DNA of 64,000 nt from Karalla daura (Eukaryota > Chordata > Actinopteri > Chaetodontiformes > Leiognathidae), in NCBI GenBank assembly GCA_029224185.1, contig CM055196.1:10024509-10088508 (forward strand), written 5' to 3'. Of this stretch, positions 39,201 to 51,696 are shown one piece after another; position 1 is the stretch's first letter, and each line of letters opens with the position of its first letter. The position numbers and the translations under genes were made by a program. Below the pieces are notes generated by a model that saw only the letters and a list, made by a program, of their open reading frames with translations, ran no database searches and was not told the origin of the DNA.

Positions 39201-42200
39201 CATTGTAACCTAAAACTCTGGATGGATGAAACGTAACAGAATACATGCTTGTGGAAGGTCAAAGCCATTTATTTTTCGTACTATATTGTGATTTGTGTTT
39301 AATTGACATTTTACCCATTTATTTAGCCGTGGATGGAGCATGGATTTACCTAACCTTTTAACCTCATGTCACAATCTACTTTTCGCATACCAACTGCCCA
39401 GAAGCTATAAATAAAGCTGGACTCTCCGCTTACACACTGTAACAAACTTTGGTCCATTTGTGTAGGACAATGATGAAGCCAACAGAGCTGAGATAGTGAC
39501 TGTGTAATTTGTACTGTAACTTCTAAATAAAGTTTGCTGCAGATATTGGTGGTTAAATCACAGTTTGCTAGATGAATCAGATTCATTCCACCATCTTGTT
39601 ATGGATGAGACAGACTAGCTGAGAGTGGAAGGATGTCAGGCTGTGGGCAGGGGAGCAGCTGTCAGTTTGTCTCACTTGGCTAGTTAGCACCAATTCAAAG
39701 TACTCCGCTTGCCTGTTACACTTGGCTGATTAATACGAAAGACAAAGCTGCAGTGTGACCAACTCTAGTTTTCTTCTTTTCCTTCCTTTTTTTTCAGTAT
39801 CCCAGAACACTTTATTTGATGGTGGCTCACGGCATTTATCTCTGTCTTAAGCATGTTCACACAAAGCTACACAAATTGTCATTCTCTGCACAATTACTGA
39901 ATACAGCACTTGCAAGGATAGATGTGATATACAAATGGGAAATTATTATTTAATACTACCCATGAGCTAGACTATAACAAAAAAAACCCGGAAGGTTTGA
40001 CAGTAAAACCTATCCCTGCATTTACTTGCAAGCAAGAATTCATGAAAACACAGAAAAGATAAAGGTCCTTAGATGGATATAGTACAGGATCAGCCTTAGT
40101 TGACAGTAGCCAACATTTCCATAAGGGTGAAAAGGGGACAAAAAGAGTGAAGTAAAGTGTAAACTCACCATTCATGTACGGTACAGATAACATACAGCTT
40201 GTCAAGAAACTTGTCTGTATGCATGTGGGTGGTTGTTGCAATGTGATTAGATCCGCTGCTTGTAGGCAGATGATATTTGGGTTAATTGTTATTTGTTCGT
40301 CCATGAAAAAACTCAAAATATTCCATTCCTGATGCTTTTTGCTTTATATTAATCACTGAAATTCCCCCTTAAAAAAATAATTGTGTATGTTATCAGGGAA
40401 GTGCCTCAGGAAGTAATTTGAAATTAATTACTTTAGTGCGACGGGCCAGTGTGTAGATTTACTTGATTCAATTAAGTTGGAGAAAATGTGATGAAATCAC
40501 GCTGAAATTATATATTATAGTTTCTCTCTTCCCTCTTAAAAGTACTGATATATACAGCAAACGGTCTTGTGCACTGTCTGGGCTGCAGAGAAATCTGAAC
40601 AGTGGTGTTAAATGTTGGAAAAATCTTGCTCGTAAGGAAACAGCCAGCATCAGTCAGTCACAGAAATGGGAAAAGAGGCAAATGCCTGTGATGCATGTGG
40701 TTGGTATCCCTCCCACATCGGAATCCATAAAGGATTCTGGTTTATATTTGGAGCTCTTGCAAGATTGCTGGCATTATCAAGAAGTGACCTGATTTGATTT
40801 ATATCTCATTAATCTCTCTCTCTCATCCCCTCCTCTCCCCTCTGTCTCTCTCGCTCGCTCGCTCACTCTCTCACAATAGCGAACATGCCGACCTTCCTCT
40901 CACTCTGCAATCTCATTGCCATGCAGTGTGAAAGACAGCGCCTCTGTCAGTCACTCTTCACTAAAAAGTTAATAATCAGCAGACACTCGGGCATTAACTG
41001 AGTAAGAAAGCCTCGGGCAAGTCCCCTCTCACTTTCCTCACCTTTCAAATATGGCCATGAATGCATTTGTAAAGACAGAGGACAGGAAATGTTTGTTAAT
41101 CAGGGAAAGAGAGCAGAAGAAAATCAGTCTATGCTCTCTGCCAGGCAGAGGCATCACCAGACCTATTTTAGGGTGCTTTAGCCCCACTAGAATTTCCTGT
41201 AGCCTTGTGAAATAATTCATTCTGCCTTTTCTGGCTGATTTATAATGCAAAAATATGATACAGACTCCAGAATTACTGTACCGGGGCAGGGACACAGTGG
41301 AAACTGCTGTGCAGTAAAATGTGGGCGCTGGTGAAACCAGTTTAAGATCTCTCATTGTGTTTCAGCTGCTAAAAATAAGAACATTATGATGAAACATGGT
41401 ATTTTCACAAGGTAAATGCCTCATTTATCTCATGTACATTTTATTTTCTTTTTCTTTTTTTTTTTTAAATGTATTATGTAAAGACACACTGGGCCAACTG
41501 AATGAAGGTCCAACACTGAAAATCTGGTAGCCCACTGATTCATGTAATAAATTTGGATGCAGATTGTCGAGTCTTGGATGTAAGACATGGTAAATTGGTA
41601 TCAACAAAATGTTGTGCCATGGTGTGCTCTTAAGAGTGTCAATTTTTTTTTAAGAAAAATATTCATGGAAAAGAATAAAGTAAAACAGACATTTTGCTTG
41701 GTAGATTCTTGAATCTGTCATGTGTTGCTAGAACCAATTAGTCTAAAGACTGCTCTGTACTGGAGAATACAGTACATTCAATCTATTGACTTTGTTCGTA
41801 TGCAGGGTGAAACAGAAGGCTTTTATTTATGCAGAATGAGTATTGATTAGTTGTGACATGCAAAAAATGATGAGGCTCTTGTTTCTATGGCTGCCAAAGT
41901 TAATTCCTGCTGGCTACCTTTAAGTGGTCTGATGGCAGATCCTCAAGTAGTGTTGAACAGGGAGCGACTATTCCCTGATGGAAGGTGTAATATCACTCAG
42001 ACCATTGTAGACATGCATATTTTGAAGTGTGCATAGTAATTGATTTAAACTGGGGAGCATAGTTGCTGCATCACCCAAATGTAATCAAATTGTTCTCATT
42101 GCAGACAAAAATTTGTGACTGTTCATTAGAATCCAGTCCAGCTGTTGTTTGGACTGATAATAAACTGCTCCCTGTGTATTCTTATATCTCTACCAAGAAG

Positions 42201-44300
42201 GACAGGTACTGGCGAGTACTCTGCAGAGTGTGTCTAGTTCCCAGCAAAAAAGAATTTCAGTCAATTATGAAATATAAGCAGTTTGCACATTAAGATAAAC
42301 ATTTGTTGGCATCATCTACAGTCAAAAAACACTGAATTATTAGAGTTGAAGATATTGTATGAGATGATGCGACTAGAAGAGTGCCAGTCGCACCTGAAAC
42401 GGTGCAAAAATTGTTACTTTTATTTGCTGTATTAATATGATGTTTATGTAAATGAAATGTCATCATCTGTATTTAGTTGTGCATGTTTCTGTCTCCCATT
42501 TAGCACAGTATTTTGTTGAAAAGGGATATAAACTGTAAGCATAGAAACATTTTAGCAAAATTAAGAGATTCATTAAGAATTTTGTAAAGACAGCAGTGCA
42601 TCTATGGAGACGACTCACATTTATACATTCAAAATGTATAACAGCAAAAACAGCAATCTCTTGTATGATGTTGAATTTATCAACCAAGGTCAAAACCTAA
42701 AAGAATCGTATACTTTGCCAAACTTGATTCGAAGTCTGTGATGTTTCATGCGAGCCCATAGTCGAGGTCTTAGAAATCTGAAATGCCTGATATGATCCTG
42801 CTTCAGTGTGCTTCCTCTTCTGAGAATGTGAATGGATCACATGACTCCAATTTCTGGTGTCTTTTCATCTGGAAGATGTGATTTTTTTTTATACATCTTT
42901 GCAGCTAAATGGATGAACATGGCCACGGACAGAGTTCCTTTGAATGGTGCAACTGAATTGTTTCAATTTCAGAACCTGAAATTAACTCAGAAATGTTGCA
43001 GATCTTGCTCTTCAATTGTCTGCGGTTTTGCTAATCTGGGTCATGCATGAGCACTCACTGGTAGACAAAGCATCAGCTGGCAGTTCACAGTCTGTAAGGA
43101 CAAAAGTTTGAAAATGCATTCTTTTCTTAATCTCATTTTCCTTATCTCTTTTCATCTAATTCCTTCACTGCACACATAAATCCAATTTTGCTGCTTTCAT
43201 TGTCAGGCTGAGGACGTATTGTTTTGATTTGTAAATCAACTTCATCTTTTCTGCTGCCATAATTTTGATTCTGTTCTAGTGATTCATTCTTTATCTCTTT
43301 TCAAGGTTTGATCTGTTGGAGAGGATAAGTAAATAGAGGAATAAGATACATGGATTCCTTTTCCAGTGGATAGTTATTCAGAAAACATTACAGCCTTTGT
43401 GGCTGGTTGTATTATTGATGGAATTTCACCTTGAAAAACATCATGTATTTGTCTGAGTAATAAGTGTGTGCCATAAATATTCCTGTAAATGTTCATTTTT
43501 ATTATAACTCACTTTTGACAGGGTCAATAGAACATGCAAGCAAAAAACTGTCTCATAAAACCCATAGTCAATTGTTTTTTGGTGCAGGGTTATAAATCCT
43601 AACAAATGAAAACCCGCCACAGTAGAATGTGCCTGGTGTGTGATCCCTGTCACATTTGCTTGGTCCCCTGCATGAAAGCACCCACCCTCAGGCTTTGGCT
43701 GCTTGGAATTTGAATTTTCTAATTGAAGAATTACGGAGTCTGTAATCGAGCAATTAATCAGCAGTTACAGTAATGGCCTGCCCGTTCTTATGTGAAGAGC
43801 TTTTTGTTGCAGATTAGGCGGTGTGTTGGATATACTGTATGGCTGTAAATACTGTAATCCTGCAACAGTGCTCAGACAGCTAATTTAGTTTGTTCTGTTC
43901 AAAAAATGACAGCAAGAAAGAGATAGACTCGTAAAGGTATGGTTAAGGGTTTTGATTAGGGTTAGACTAGCGTTTTAGAACTTTCATGTGAACTGACTCC
44001 ATGTCTGCATTTTCCCACAAATATTAGATTCTGTTTACGGGAATCTTTCCCATTTCAAAAAGTCTGTTTTGGGGTTTTATTATTTTCTTATTTGGTGATC
44101 CAACCTCACAGTGTCAGTGACAGGTGGTACAATCACAAAAAATGTCAACTACCATATGATTTACTTCTGTTATTCATCACACATTCAGCTTTATTAATGT
44201 CTTATCATTTTACTACCCATTGTGACTCACTTGCATACACAGTCCCTAGAGTTGGATGAGTGGTCCAAAGTGTTTTTTGTAGCCATTGTCCCAATCTGGA
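36232..44300. other. Intron-like DNA, no gene
   Basis: No gene was recognised. It holds an A-run (37076-37091) with a (CA)n tract at 37128-37146, a CGCT/CTCG-rich run at 40820-40870, and a repeat-poor, TAAT-rich segment at about 43700-43890 that could be regulatory. Confidence 0.4.
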
Positions 44301-44323
44301 CCCCCCCACCCCCCCCACCCCCC
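44301..44323 (-). other. G-quadruplex-prone C/G tract
   Basis: The + strand has C runs of 7, 8 and 6 separated by single A bases, so the minus strand carries G runs of 6, 8 and 7. Four GGG tracts with very short loops can be drawn from this. Function is unknown. Confidence 0.7.
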
Positions 44324-44795
44324 GGTTTGCATTATTTTAGCATAGTCCCTGTAATCAGGTGGGTCCAGATAGCATGTCATTGCAAAAGTGAATTCTCACT
44401 AAAACAGTCTCGTTTTTAATTTAGTTTATATAATGGAGATCTCTGCTATGGTATTTGTTTACCGATTTTAAGATCGCTTTATTGCTTTTATGAATTCAGT
44501 TCATTCTGTCAACAAAAATAGTGGCGAGTGAATTTCATGCATGAATTTGTGGTTCAAGATTACTTTTAGAGATTGAAATGACAGTTTGTGGTTTGTGAAC
44601 TATTTAAGGTTGTGCTATGTTTCAATTCATGTTCTACCCTTACTGTACTTCTCCACATTACCATTACTTCTCCACACGGCAGTGCCTCTGCTGTCTTGTG
44701 CTTCGGTTAATATTCATGACATATGAATGAAAATTGTTTTCATTCATTTTTCATGCTGCACCGATGACAGCATGAAAAACTTTCAGTGTTACTGG

Positions 44796-44960
44796 TGTAC
44801 TGGTATACACCCTGGACACCAGTCCAGTGCACACACCGACACACATTATTCACTCTCACTCTCAAACCTAGGGGCGGTTTAGATACTTCAATTGACCTGA
44901 ACATGGATGTGGTTTGGTCTGTGGAAGGAAGCCAGAATACCCAGCAAAAAAAAAAAAAAT
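44796..44960 (-). repeat. SINE-like repeat, copy H (minus)
   Basis: The + strand reads 'gtatacaccctggacaccag', 'cactctcaaacctaggggcg', 'gatgtggtttggtctgtgg' and 'aggaagccagaatacccagc'. This is the minus-strand order of the central and 3' blocks of the family. The head is missing and an A-run (44946-44959) follows. Confidence 0.7.
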
Positions 44961-46106
44961 CAAACTCAACGCTGAAAGACCATAGCTCCTATGGGACCTT
45001 TTTGCTGTGAACTGATAGAGCTCATCACTTATCCATGGTTTCACCCTAATAGGCACTCTTGTACACAATAAATCTAAATAAAAAAAGTCATTGTTCATAT
45101 TTCCATTGTCTCATTTGTCATAAGACATAGTGTTACCCAAAGAAATTCCAGTCCAAGTTTGGTATCCTTATTTGACATCCGAGTCACATACGTGCCTATG
45201 AGGAACTGTGAGTTGTAATCAGACATTTCCAGATATCTTGACTCGATTGAAGGACTGGTGGGTGGCAAGCTTCCTTATTATTTATGTCCCCCCAGTCTCA
45301 CATATAAATCACACCACACAGCAGTCAAAGCTGCTTTTCTTTCCTCCCTCCATTCCTCCTGCAGAGATGCAATGCATAAGTTGGCATCTTTATTGTGATG
45401 TTGTTTTATGTGACAAAGATTGAGGGTGTGAGGAGGAGTGCACCCAGAAACAAAAATGGGTGTAAAGCTGCATGTTTGTGTGGATCGTCGAGATTATTCG
45501 TTGATGTGACAGAAGTGGAAATTGTTAAGAATTTAGGAATTCTTATTATGTATGCATGATAATGACCACATATCTTCACCACTGAATAGAAGACAGCACA
45601 CACATATTGGATTGTGTAATATTTTACAATATTTACAGAGCACACTTGCATTCAACTTTAAACTTACCACTGACATTGGAGATTTTTTGTATAATGAAAG
45701 TTTACACAATGAAATGATGCTGACATTAATAAAGTAGACTGGAGGACTGGAGTTACCTTCCATTTTAAAAGCAATGACACCATGGCATTAGCCCTGCTAC
45801 TAATGGTGCTTGGCTGAGATTTACTCAGGCACTAAGTAGTGTATTAAACATGTGATGTTGGTGTAAATGAATTGTAGCTGTGTTGCTAGTGCACTTTTCT
45901 TAAAAAAGGAAAAGTGCATCTGAATTTGAAATTTAGTCACAAAGAACTGCTCCTCGATTCCCACTCCTAGAAACAGTCACATAACAATTCCTTTTTGTTC
46001 TTTTATTCTTTTGTATTTCTAATTTGCAATATTTTCAAGATTTTTTTTCTATTCCATTCCATTATTTACATGAAAAAAGACAGATGCAATTCATGCATTT
46101 AAATGT
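44961..46106. other. Distal part of the intron before the coding exon, no gene
   Basis: AT-rich and without recognised genes or repeats. It leads into the branch point and acceptor of the lrrc4c coding exon. Confidence 0.5.
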
Positions 46107-46147
46107 CTAATCATGTCTTCTCTCTTCTTTCTTTCATTTGATTCCAG
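46107..46147 (+). other. lrrc4c: 3' splice site of the lrrc4c coding exon
   Basis: A branch-point-like CTAAT (46107-46111) is followed by a long pyrimidine tract (tcttctctcttctttctttc) and ends TTGATTCCAG with AG at 46146-46147. The distance from branch A to AG is about 37 bases, which is typical. It sits 53 bases before the start codon. This agrees with the known layout of LRRC4C genes, where the whole coding region lies in one terminal exon behind non-coding exons. Confidence 0.85.
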
Positions 46148-46199
46148 TGAGCCCCAAATCATCTTTCCAAAACGTGGAAGACCAGTCAATGAATTATGA
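46148..46199 (+). other. lrrc4c: 5' UTR part of the coding exon, with start-overlapping uORFs
   Basis: The 52 bases between the acceptor and the start codon hold two upstream ATGs. ATG at 46189 opens a 5-codon frame (MNYEC, stop 46204-46206), and ATG at 46196 opens an 18-codon frame that stops at 46250-46252. Both frames are out of frame with the main CDS and run over its start codon, so they could lower initiation there. Confidence 0.75.
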
Positions 46200-48146
46200 A
46201 TGTTAAACAAGATGACCTCCTCTCAGCAGCAGCAGATGATGCGAGGTCCTAGGTGGAACCGGGCCTTGTCCGACCCTTTGTTCGTGCTGCTTTTGGCCCT
46301 CCAGCTGTTGGTAGTGGCAGGGCTGGTCCGTGCTCAGACGTGTCCTTCCGTCTGCTCCTGTAGTAACCAGTTCAGCAAAGTCATCTGCACCCGCCGAGGC
46401 CTGAGGGATGTTCCCGATGGCATCTCCACCAACACACGCTACCTGAATCTCCAAGAAAATCTCATCCAAGTCATAAAGGTGGACAGCTTCAAGCACCTCA
46501 GACATCTGGAGATCCTGCAGCTGAGCAAAAACCACATACGCAAAATTGAACTGGGGGCCTTCAATGGACTGGCCAGCCTCAATACCTTGGAGCTTTTTGA
46601 TAATCGCCTCACCACTATCCCAAACGGGGCATTTGAGTACCTGTCCAAACTTAAGGAGCTTTGGCTGAGGAATAACCCCATAGAGAGTATTCCCTCCTAT
46701 GCTTTCAACAGAGTGCCCTCATTACGGCGGTTGGACCTCGGGGAGCTCAAGCGGCTCTCCTACATATCTGAGGGGGCATTCGAAGGGCTGAGCAATCTTC
46801 GCTACTTAAACCTGGGAATGTGCAATCTGAAGGAAATTCCCAACCTTATTCCGCTAGTGAAGTTGGATGAACTGGAGATGTCAGGAAACCAGCTGTCTGT
46901 CATACGACCTGGTTCTTTTAAAGGCCTCATCCATTTGCAGAAGCTGTGGATGATGCATGCTCAGATCCAGACCATTGAAAGGAACTCTTTTGATGACTTG
47001 CAGTCACTGGTGGAGCTCAATTTAGCCCATAACAACCTTACCCTCTTGCCACATGATCTCTTCACTCCTTTACATCACCTCGAGAGGGTGCACTTGCACC
47101 ACAACCCGTGGAATTGTAACTGTGACATCCTCTGGCTAAGCTGGTGGCTAAAGGAGATGGTGCCAGCAAACACAAGCTGCTGCGCCCGCTGTAGCTCTCC
47201 ATCTAATCACAAGGGACGATACATTGGCGAGCTGGACCAGAACTACTTTCACTGCTATGCTCCTGTTATTGTGGAGCCTCCTGCAGACCTAAATGTGACA
47301 GAGGGAAGCGCTGCAGAGCTGAAATGCAGAGCCAGCTCCTTGACCTCAGTAAGCTGGATTACACCCAATGGTTCCATCATGACACATGGTGCGTACAAGG
47401 TCAGAATCTCTGTGCTGAACGATGGCACTCTGAACTTCACCAATGTTACCATGCAGGACACGGGCACATACACATGTATGGTCAGTAACTCTGCAGGAAA
47501 CACAACAGCATCTGCCACACTCAACGTGTCCTCTACAGAGAACAGCAGCTTCAGCTACTTTACCACAGTGACAGTGGAGACCATAGAAACACCCCACAAT
47601 GAAGGCTTCACCACAACTGTGCAACAGAAAACTGGCCCTACCCCCTCCGCTGGTCAATGGGACTCTCTCTCAACCACTTCTACAACCACCACCACCGTCC
47701 GGACCCCGGTCTCCACCCGTGCCACAGAGACGACCTACACCATTCCTGTGACAGGGCCAAACGGGGAGGACTCACTGAATGGCTTGGATGAGGTCATGAA
47801 GACGACCAAGATCATTATCGGTTGCTTTGTTGCGATCACCCTGATGGCAGCTGTCATGCTGATTATATTCTACAAGATGCGCAAACAGCACCACCAGCAG
47901 AACCACCATGCACCCACGCGCACCATTGAGATCATTAATGTGGATGAGGATTGCGTCACTGGAGGCCCGGGCATGGAGGGCCACCTGACTCTGCCTCCTC
48001 TTGAGCACGAGCACCTCAACCACTATAACACCTATAAGACTGCATACAACCATGCCTCCACTATCAACTCCATACACAGCTCAGCGCACGAACCTTTGTT
48101 AATCCGGGCCAGCTCAAAAGACAATGTACAAGAGACCCAAATCTAA
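46200..48146 (+). CDS. lrrc4c: Leucine-rich repeat-containing protein 4C (netrin-G1 ligand 1)
   Basis: Postsynaptic type I membrane adhesion protein. In mammals its LRR domain binds netrin-G1 on axons and its tail binds PSD-95-type PDZ scaffolds to promote excitatory synapse formation. The frame is intact at 648 residues (mammalian LRRC4C is about 640). Visible parts are a signal peptide (about 26-45, ending VRA-Q), LRRNT with Cys 48, 52, 54 and 63, and a run of LRRs (about 78-300). LRRCT follows (about 302-353, NPWNCNCDI), then one Ig C2 domain (about 356-444, Cys 376 and 426, DTGTYTC). After that come a Thr/Ser-rich stalk (445-515), a transmembrane helix (537-557), a basic stop-transfer KMRKQHH and a C-terminal PDZ ligand ETQI. 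N-glycosylation sequons are visible at 279, 324, 365, 390, 412, 415, 434, 442 and 448. The first ATG matches the family's MLNKMT start. Its Kozak context is weak (T at -3), while Met5 has A at -3. The signal anchor begins far from the N-terminus, as in mammalian orthologs. The stalk is the most diverged part. Paralogs lrrc4 and lrrc4b are less likely, because the ectodomain and tail match LRRC4C closely from memory. Confidence 0.97.
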   Translation: MLNKMTSSQQQQMMRGPRWNRALSDPLFVLLLALQLLVVAGLVRAQTCPSVCSCSNQFSKVICTRRGLRDVPDGISTNTRYLNLQENLIQVIKVDSFKHLRHLEILQLSKNHIRKIELGAFNGLASLNTLELFDNRLTTIPNGAFEYLSKLKELWLRNNPIESIPSYAFNRVPSLRRLDLGELKRLSYISEGAFEGLSNLRYLNLGMCNLKEIPNLIPLVKLDELEMSGNQLSVIRPGSFKGLIHLQKLWMMHAQIQTIERNSFDDLQSLVELNLAHNNLTLLPHDLFTPLHHLERVHLHHNPWNCNCDILWLSWWLKEMVPANTSCCARCSSPSNHKGRYIGELDQNYFHCYAPVIVEPPADLNVTEGSAAELKCRASSLTSVSWITPNGSIMTHGAYKVRISVLNDGTLNFTNVTMQDTGTYTCMVSNSAGNTTASATLNVSSTENSSFSYFTTVTVETIETPHNEGFTTTVQQKTGPTPSAGQWDSLSTTSTTTTTVRTPVSTRATETTYTIPVTGPNGEDSLNGLDEVMKTTKIIIGCFVAITLMAAVMLIIFYKMRKQHHQQNHHAPTRTIEIINVDEDCVTGGPGMEGHLTLPPLEHEHLNHYNTYKTAYNHASTINSIHSSAHEPLLIRASSKDNVQETQI

Positions 48147-48535
48147 TACTTTGTTTCTTTTCAAAACAAGACATTATAAAACTGATGGAATTACATAAAG
48201 ATAATACTGGATGGACATTATTGATGGTTGCTTGCAAGGACTGTGACTCAAAACAGAAGGGATGGAAACTTGTGTTTGGAAAATCATTGACTGGTTATGT
48301 TTATCCAATGACTGGGAATTAGGGTATGTCTACTGTTTCAAAAAGTGTCTTTACAAAACAGAAGTTATTTATTTAAGAAAAAAGTATTGTGGTTAAATCA
48401 AGAAAAAAACTGTATTCTGCAATTATTTTTTCAGCACTTAATCCATGTTTCTTTCCTCCTCTCATTTCAAGTGATTGGTTTACTGATATGCTTTCAAACT
48501 CTGTTTGAAGACATCTGTTGAAGAAAAACTCCTCA

Positions 48536-48541
48536 AATAAA
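48536..48541 (+). terminator. Candidate poly(A) signal AATAAA (proximal)
   Basis: Canonical hexamer about 390 bases after the lrrc4c stop codon. Confidence 0.45.
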
Positions 48542-48688
48542 TTATTGTTTATATTTCATAAACTTTAGATCAGATGAGATAGTAACCTCATTTTCCCCAG
48601 GTATCAAAAGAGTCTATAGCACATTAGTGATCTTCTGAAGTTATGGATGAATTGATGAAATCTTTGGTGACCATCTGTAACTAAGATG

Positions 48689-48694
48689 AATAAA
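48689..48694 (+). terminator. Candidate poly(A) signal AATAAA (distal)
   Basis: Canonical hexamer about 540 bases after the lrrc4c stop codon, with a T/GT-rich stretch 10-35 bases further on. Confidence 0.5.
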
Positions 48695-48720
48695 CATCTG
48701 TTTATTATTTTACAGTGAGT

Positions 48721-51510
48721 GACAGAACTGTCAGTGATGAAATTTGATCATAATTCGCTGTTTAATTGTATCTGTCACATTCACATTAGGTATTCTCTGC
48801 TCTGTCATCAATAGGCTGAGGATCTTAAATGAGAGAAATCTGTCCTGCGTTCTGCTGTTGTAACAGTCAAGGCTCACTGCAAGGAGTACATTTCAGTTAA
48901 ATTAGATTCTATTGATTAACTGTGAAATGCACTTACATTTGTCTTTGTGTTCCTAATGTGCACACAAAATATTATTTTAACCCTAATTTTGACTCAAGAC
49001 ATAAGCTTACATTCCATTAATTGCAATAAGATCAGAATGATATTGCTGAAAGTCATGACGGAGTAGCCGCATTAATGGATATTTCTGAATTAACAGAATT
49101 GAGAATGAAAAAAATGACACATAGCAAACAAAAAGATAATCTGAAATTGTGGCACTGCCCCCAAATGTTTCCATTGTATCCTTGCTTCACCTTTACCCTA
49201 CAATGCTTTGTACTGCTGCATATGAAGATGATTGCTTTGAAGCCACTCTTTTCATCCTGGGACCTCCTTTACCTCATCTGCCATGCTGCAGCACTGAGTG
49301 CTATCAGAAGTAGACTGATGAGCTAAAGAAAGAGCATAAACCCTTTATACAGCTGTCTGAGCACATTGCCTGTCATCTGTGTTCCACATTTCCACGTGGG
49401 TAATGTCTGGCAGCCTCAAATTCACGCCCTGCCCCTGCCAAGCATTGGACTTGGCCCTGAGCAGCAGGCTTACGCTGCGAGAGGCTTTAGAGGTGAACGT
49501 GTGGGATCGGGCATCAACCAGATGTTTGGGTTGCACCTGCCTCTCTCCCTCTCCCGTAGCGACAGAGCAATTTCCATTTTAATTGATGTGCCCACGGGCT
49601 TTGGATGGACACAGCTCTGCAGGCGCAGATACCCTGGAAACCATTTCAAAGTCCCCACCATGAAACATGGTGCCAGCCACCATAACTGCAGAGGTTAGGC
49701 AGACATTTGTCAGATCCAACACTTAACGACATGCTGGAGGTCTATTTTTAGCAAATGAGTTTAGTGTTTATCCACTATACGGTTAAATTTAAAAAAAAAA
49801 AAGGTCAGGCCACTTCCATGCATAATTCAGCTTTGCGTTTTCATTATACTAAGGTGTAACGTGAATGGATTATGCAGAGAACTCCTCCTTAAACACACAA
49901 AGGGAAAAAAAATGTCACAGTTGAACTTATATCCTATGGAGTAACCTGAACATATCCAGCCTTAAAGCTTGCAGTGCTTGAAGTGATACTCCATTCAAAG
50001 TTCATAAAAAAAAAACATGTTGTGAATTTCAAACTCTCAGCATCAATAGACCTGAAAGTTGTCTGTGATTTGCCCGTCATGGAGATCAGGCACCTTGACT
50101 CCTGGTGGTTACAGTGGACTTCTCCAGTAATGATCACAACAGCAGCACAGGACACTACGCCCATGAGCCCTACTGAAACAAAGCAGAGTCCAGCTGAGTG
50201 TCATTTTCAGAGCAATTCATTATCTCACATTTAAAAACAGAGACTGTTCTGCAGAAATTACTATGACCAGAGTGCCCTTTTAAGACTGCATGGGCAGAGG
50301 GCTTTCAATGTGAAAGTCAGTTTTAATCTCAAAGGCAAACACACTTTTACAAATTGTTGAATTATTTTAGCATTTTTCAACTTGTTGATGAATGCAATAA
50401 CATTGCTGTTTGTCTCTTGTGAGTAGGACATGAAATGAGAATTAAATACTTAAATCAATCTAAATCCTTGTTCCCACAAGACTGATATTACCTGGGATCA
50501 TCTTGTGACTTCTAACACTTGCATAGATTACACAATAATATATTAATCTAATATTAGATTCCATATGTCACCTAATACAGAGAAAATCTTTTTTTTAAAT
50601 TTTATTTATTTTTCCACCTTTTGTAGGTTGAATGTTGGAGGCTACAGTGGAAATCATTAAGAAAAGCTTTGGCACAATTTGAGGTATAAATGTAGGAGAC
50701 ATCAGACTCAGTATGTTTAAGGTTAATTTGATGGCAAGATGATATTCAGGATTTATTTGGTAAAATTAAATAAACACAATACTTAATTTACTCATTATGA
50801 ATGTAGTGCAAATGTTTCCATAATAAATGACATGAGATCCCTCCGTTACCTTATTTCAAACTGAATTAACTATAAATTACCCAATATCGTGCTTTATTTT
50901 CACCTCACTCAGACACTATGTATCCCATAATAACACTTCTGTGGAGTTTGGCACATTTGTAAACCATAGAATGACCTGGGTATGTATCATTTAGTCTGTG
51001 TTTGAGTTCCTAGTGGTGGGATGTGGATCAGATTCTACTCAGTTTACGTAAGAGAGTGTAACCATCTACCCTGTTTTGCCTTTAGTTGGAGGTAAATCGT
51101 CTGAAAATTTAAATCGTAAATTTGTTGCATTTTAGTCGAGCTGTCTCATGTATGTAAGATATCTAAATATTTTTGGTCAGCGGTATTATTTTTTTTCACA
51201 TTCTTTTTTTTCTGAGATTGAATGCTGTTCTAGTGGTAGATTTATATAAAAAATACATTTTGAGAATAAAACAATACAAAAACTTTTTTTTTAATTTTTA
51301 TTTTACATGTGCCAACAACCTGTTCTAAAAATGAAAAAGAGAAACATGATGTAAACGAGTAAGAGATTGATTTTCATGTAAGCATTCTTTCATGACCTTT
51401 AAAAGATATGGAGATCGATTATAGAGACCAGAGTTTGTAGTTCATACACAAAATATGGTTAAAATAAACTATTGTTGTTTTTCTGTATTGTCTGATTCTT
51501 GTTCTTAACA
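48721..51510. other. Intergenic DNA downstream of lrrc4c, no gene
   Basis: No gene was recognised. A GC-richer repeat-free segment at 49340-49700 has overlapping open frames on both strands (up to 110 residues) without domain features. It is discussed as a possible conserved element. The rest is AT-rich. Confidence 0.45.
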
Positions 51511-51602
51511 GATGGATGGGTGGATGGATGGATGGATGGATGGATGGATGGATGGATGGATGGATGGATGGATGGATGGATGGATGGATGGATGGATGGA
51601 TG

Positions 51603-51696
<94 letters not shown>

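Larger units (their letters stand above)
48147..48720 (+). other. lrrc4c: Putative lrrc4c 3' UTR
   Basis: AT-rich sequence after the TAA stop with no open frame of note. Two AATAAA signals are visible, at 48536-48541 and 48689-48694. The second is followed by a T/GT-rich stretch (tttattattttacagtgagtg) that could act as a downstream element. The true 3' end could be further downstream, since neuronal 3' UTRs are often long. Confidence 0.5.

Noticed and set aside
46439..48077. Minus-strand frames of 80-103 codons inside lrrc4c
   Set aside because: Shadows of the strongly coding plus strand, with no features of their own.
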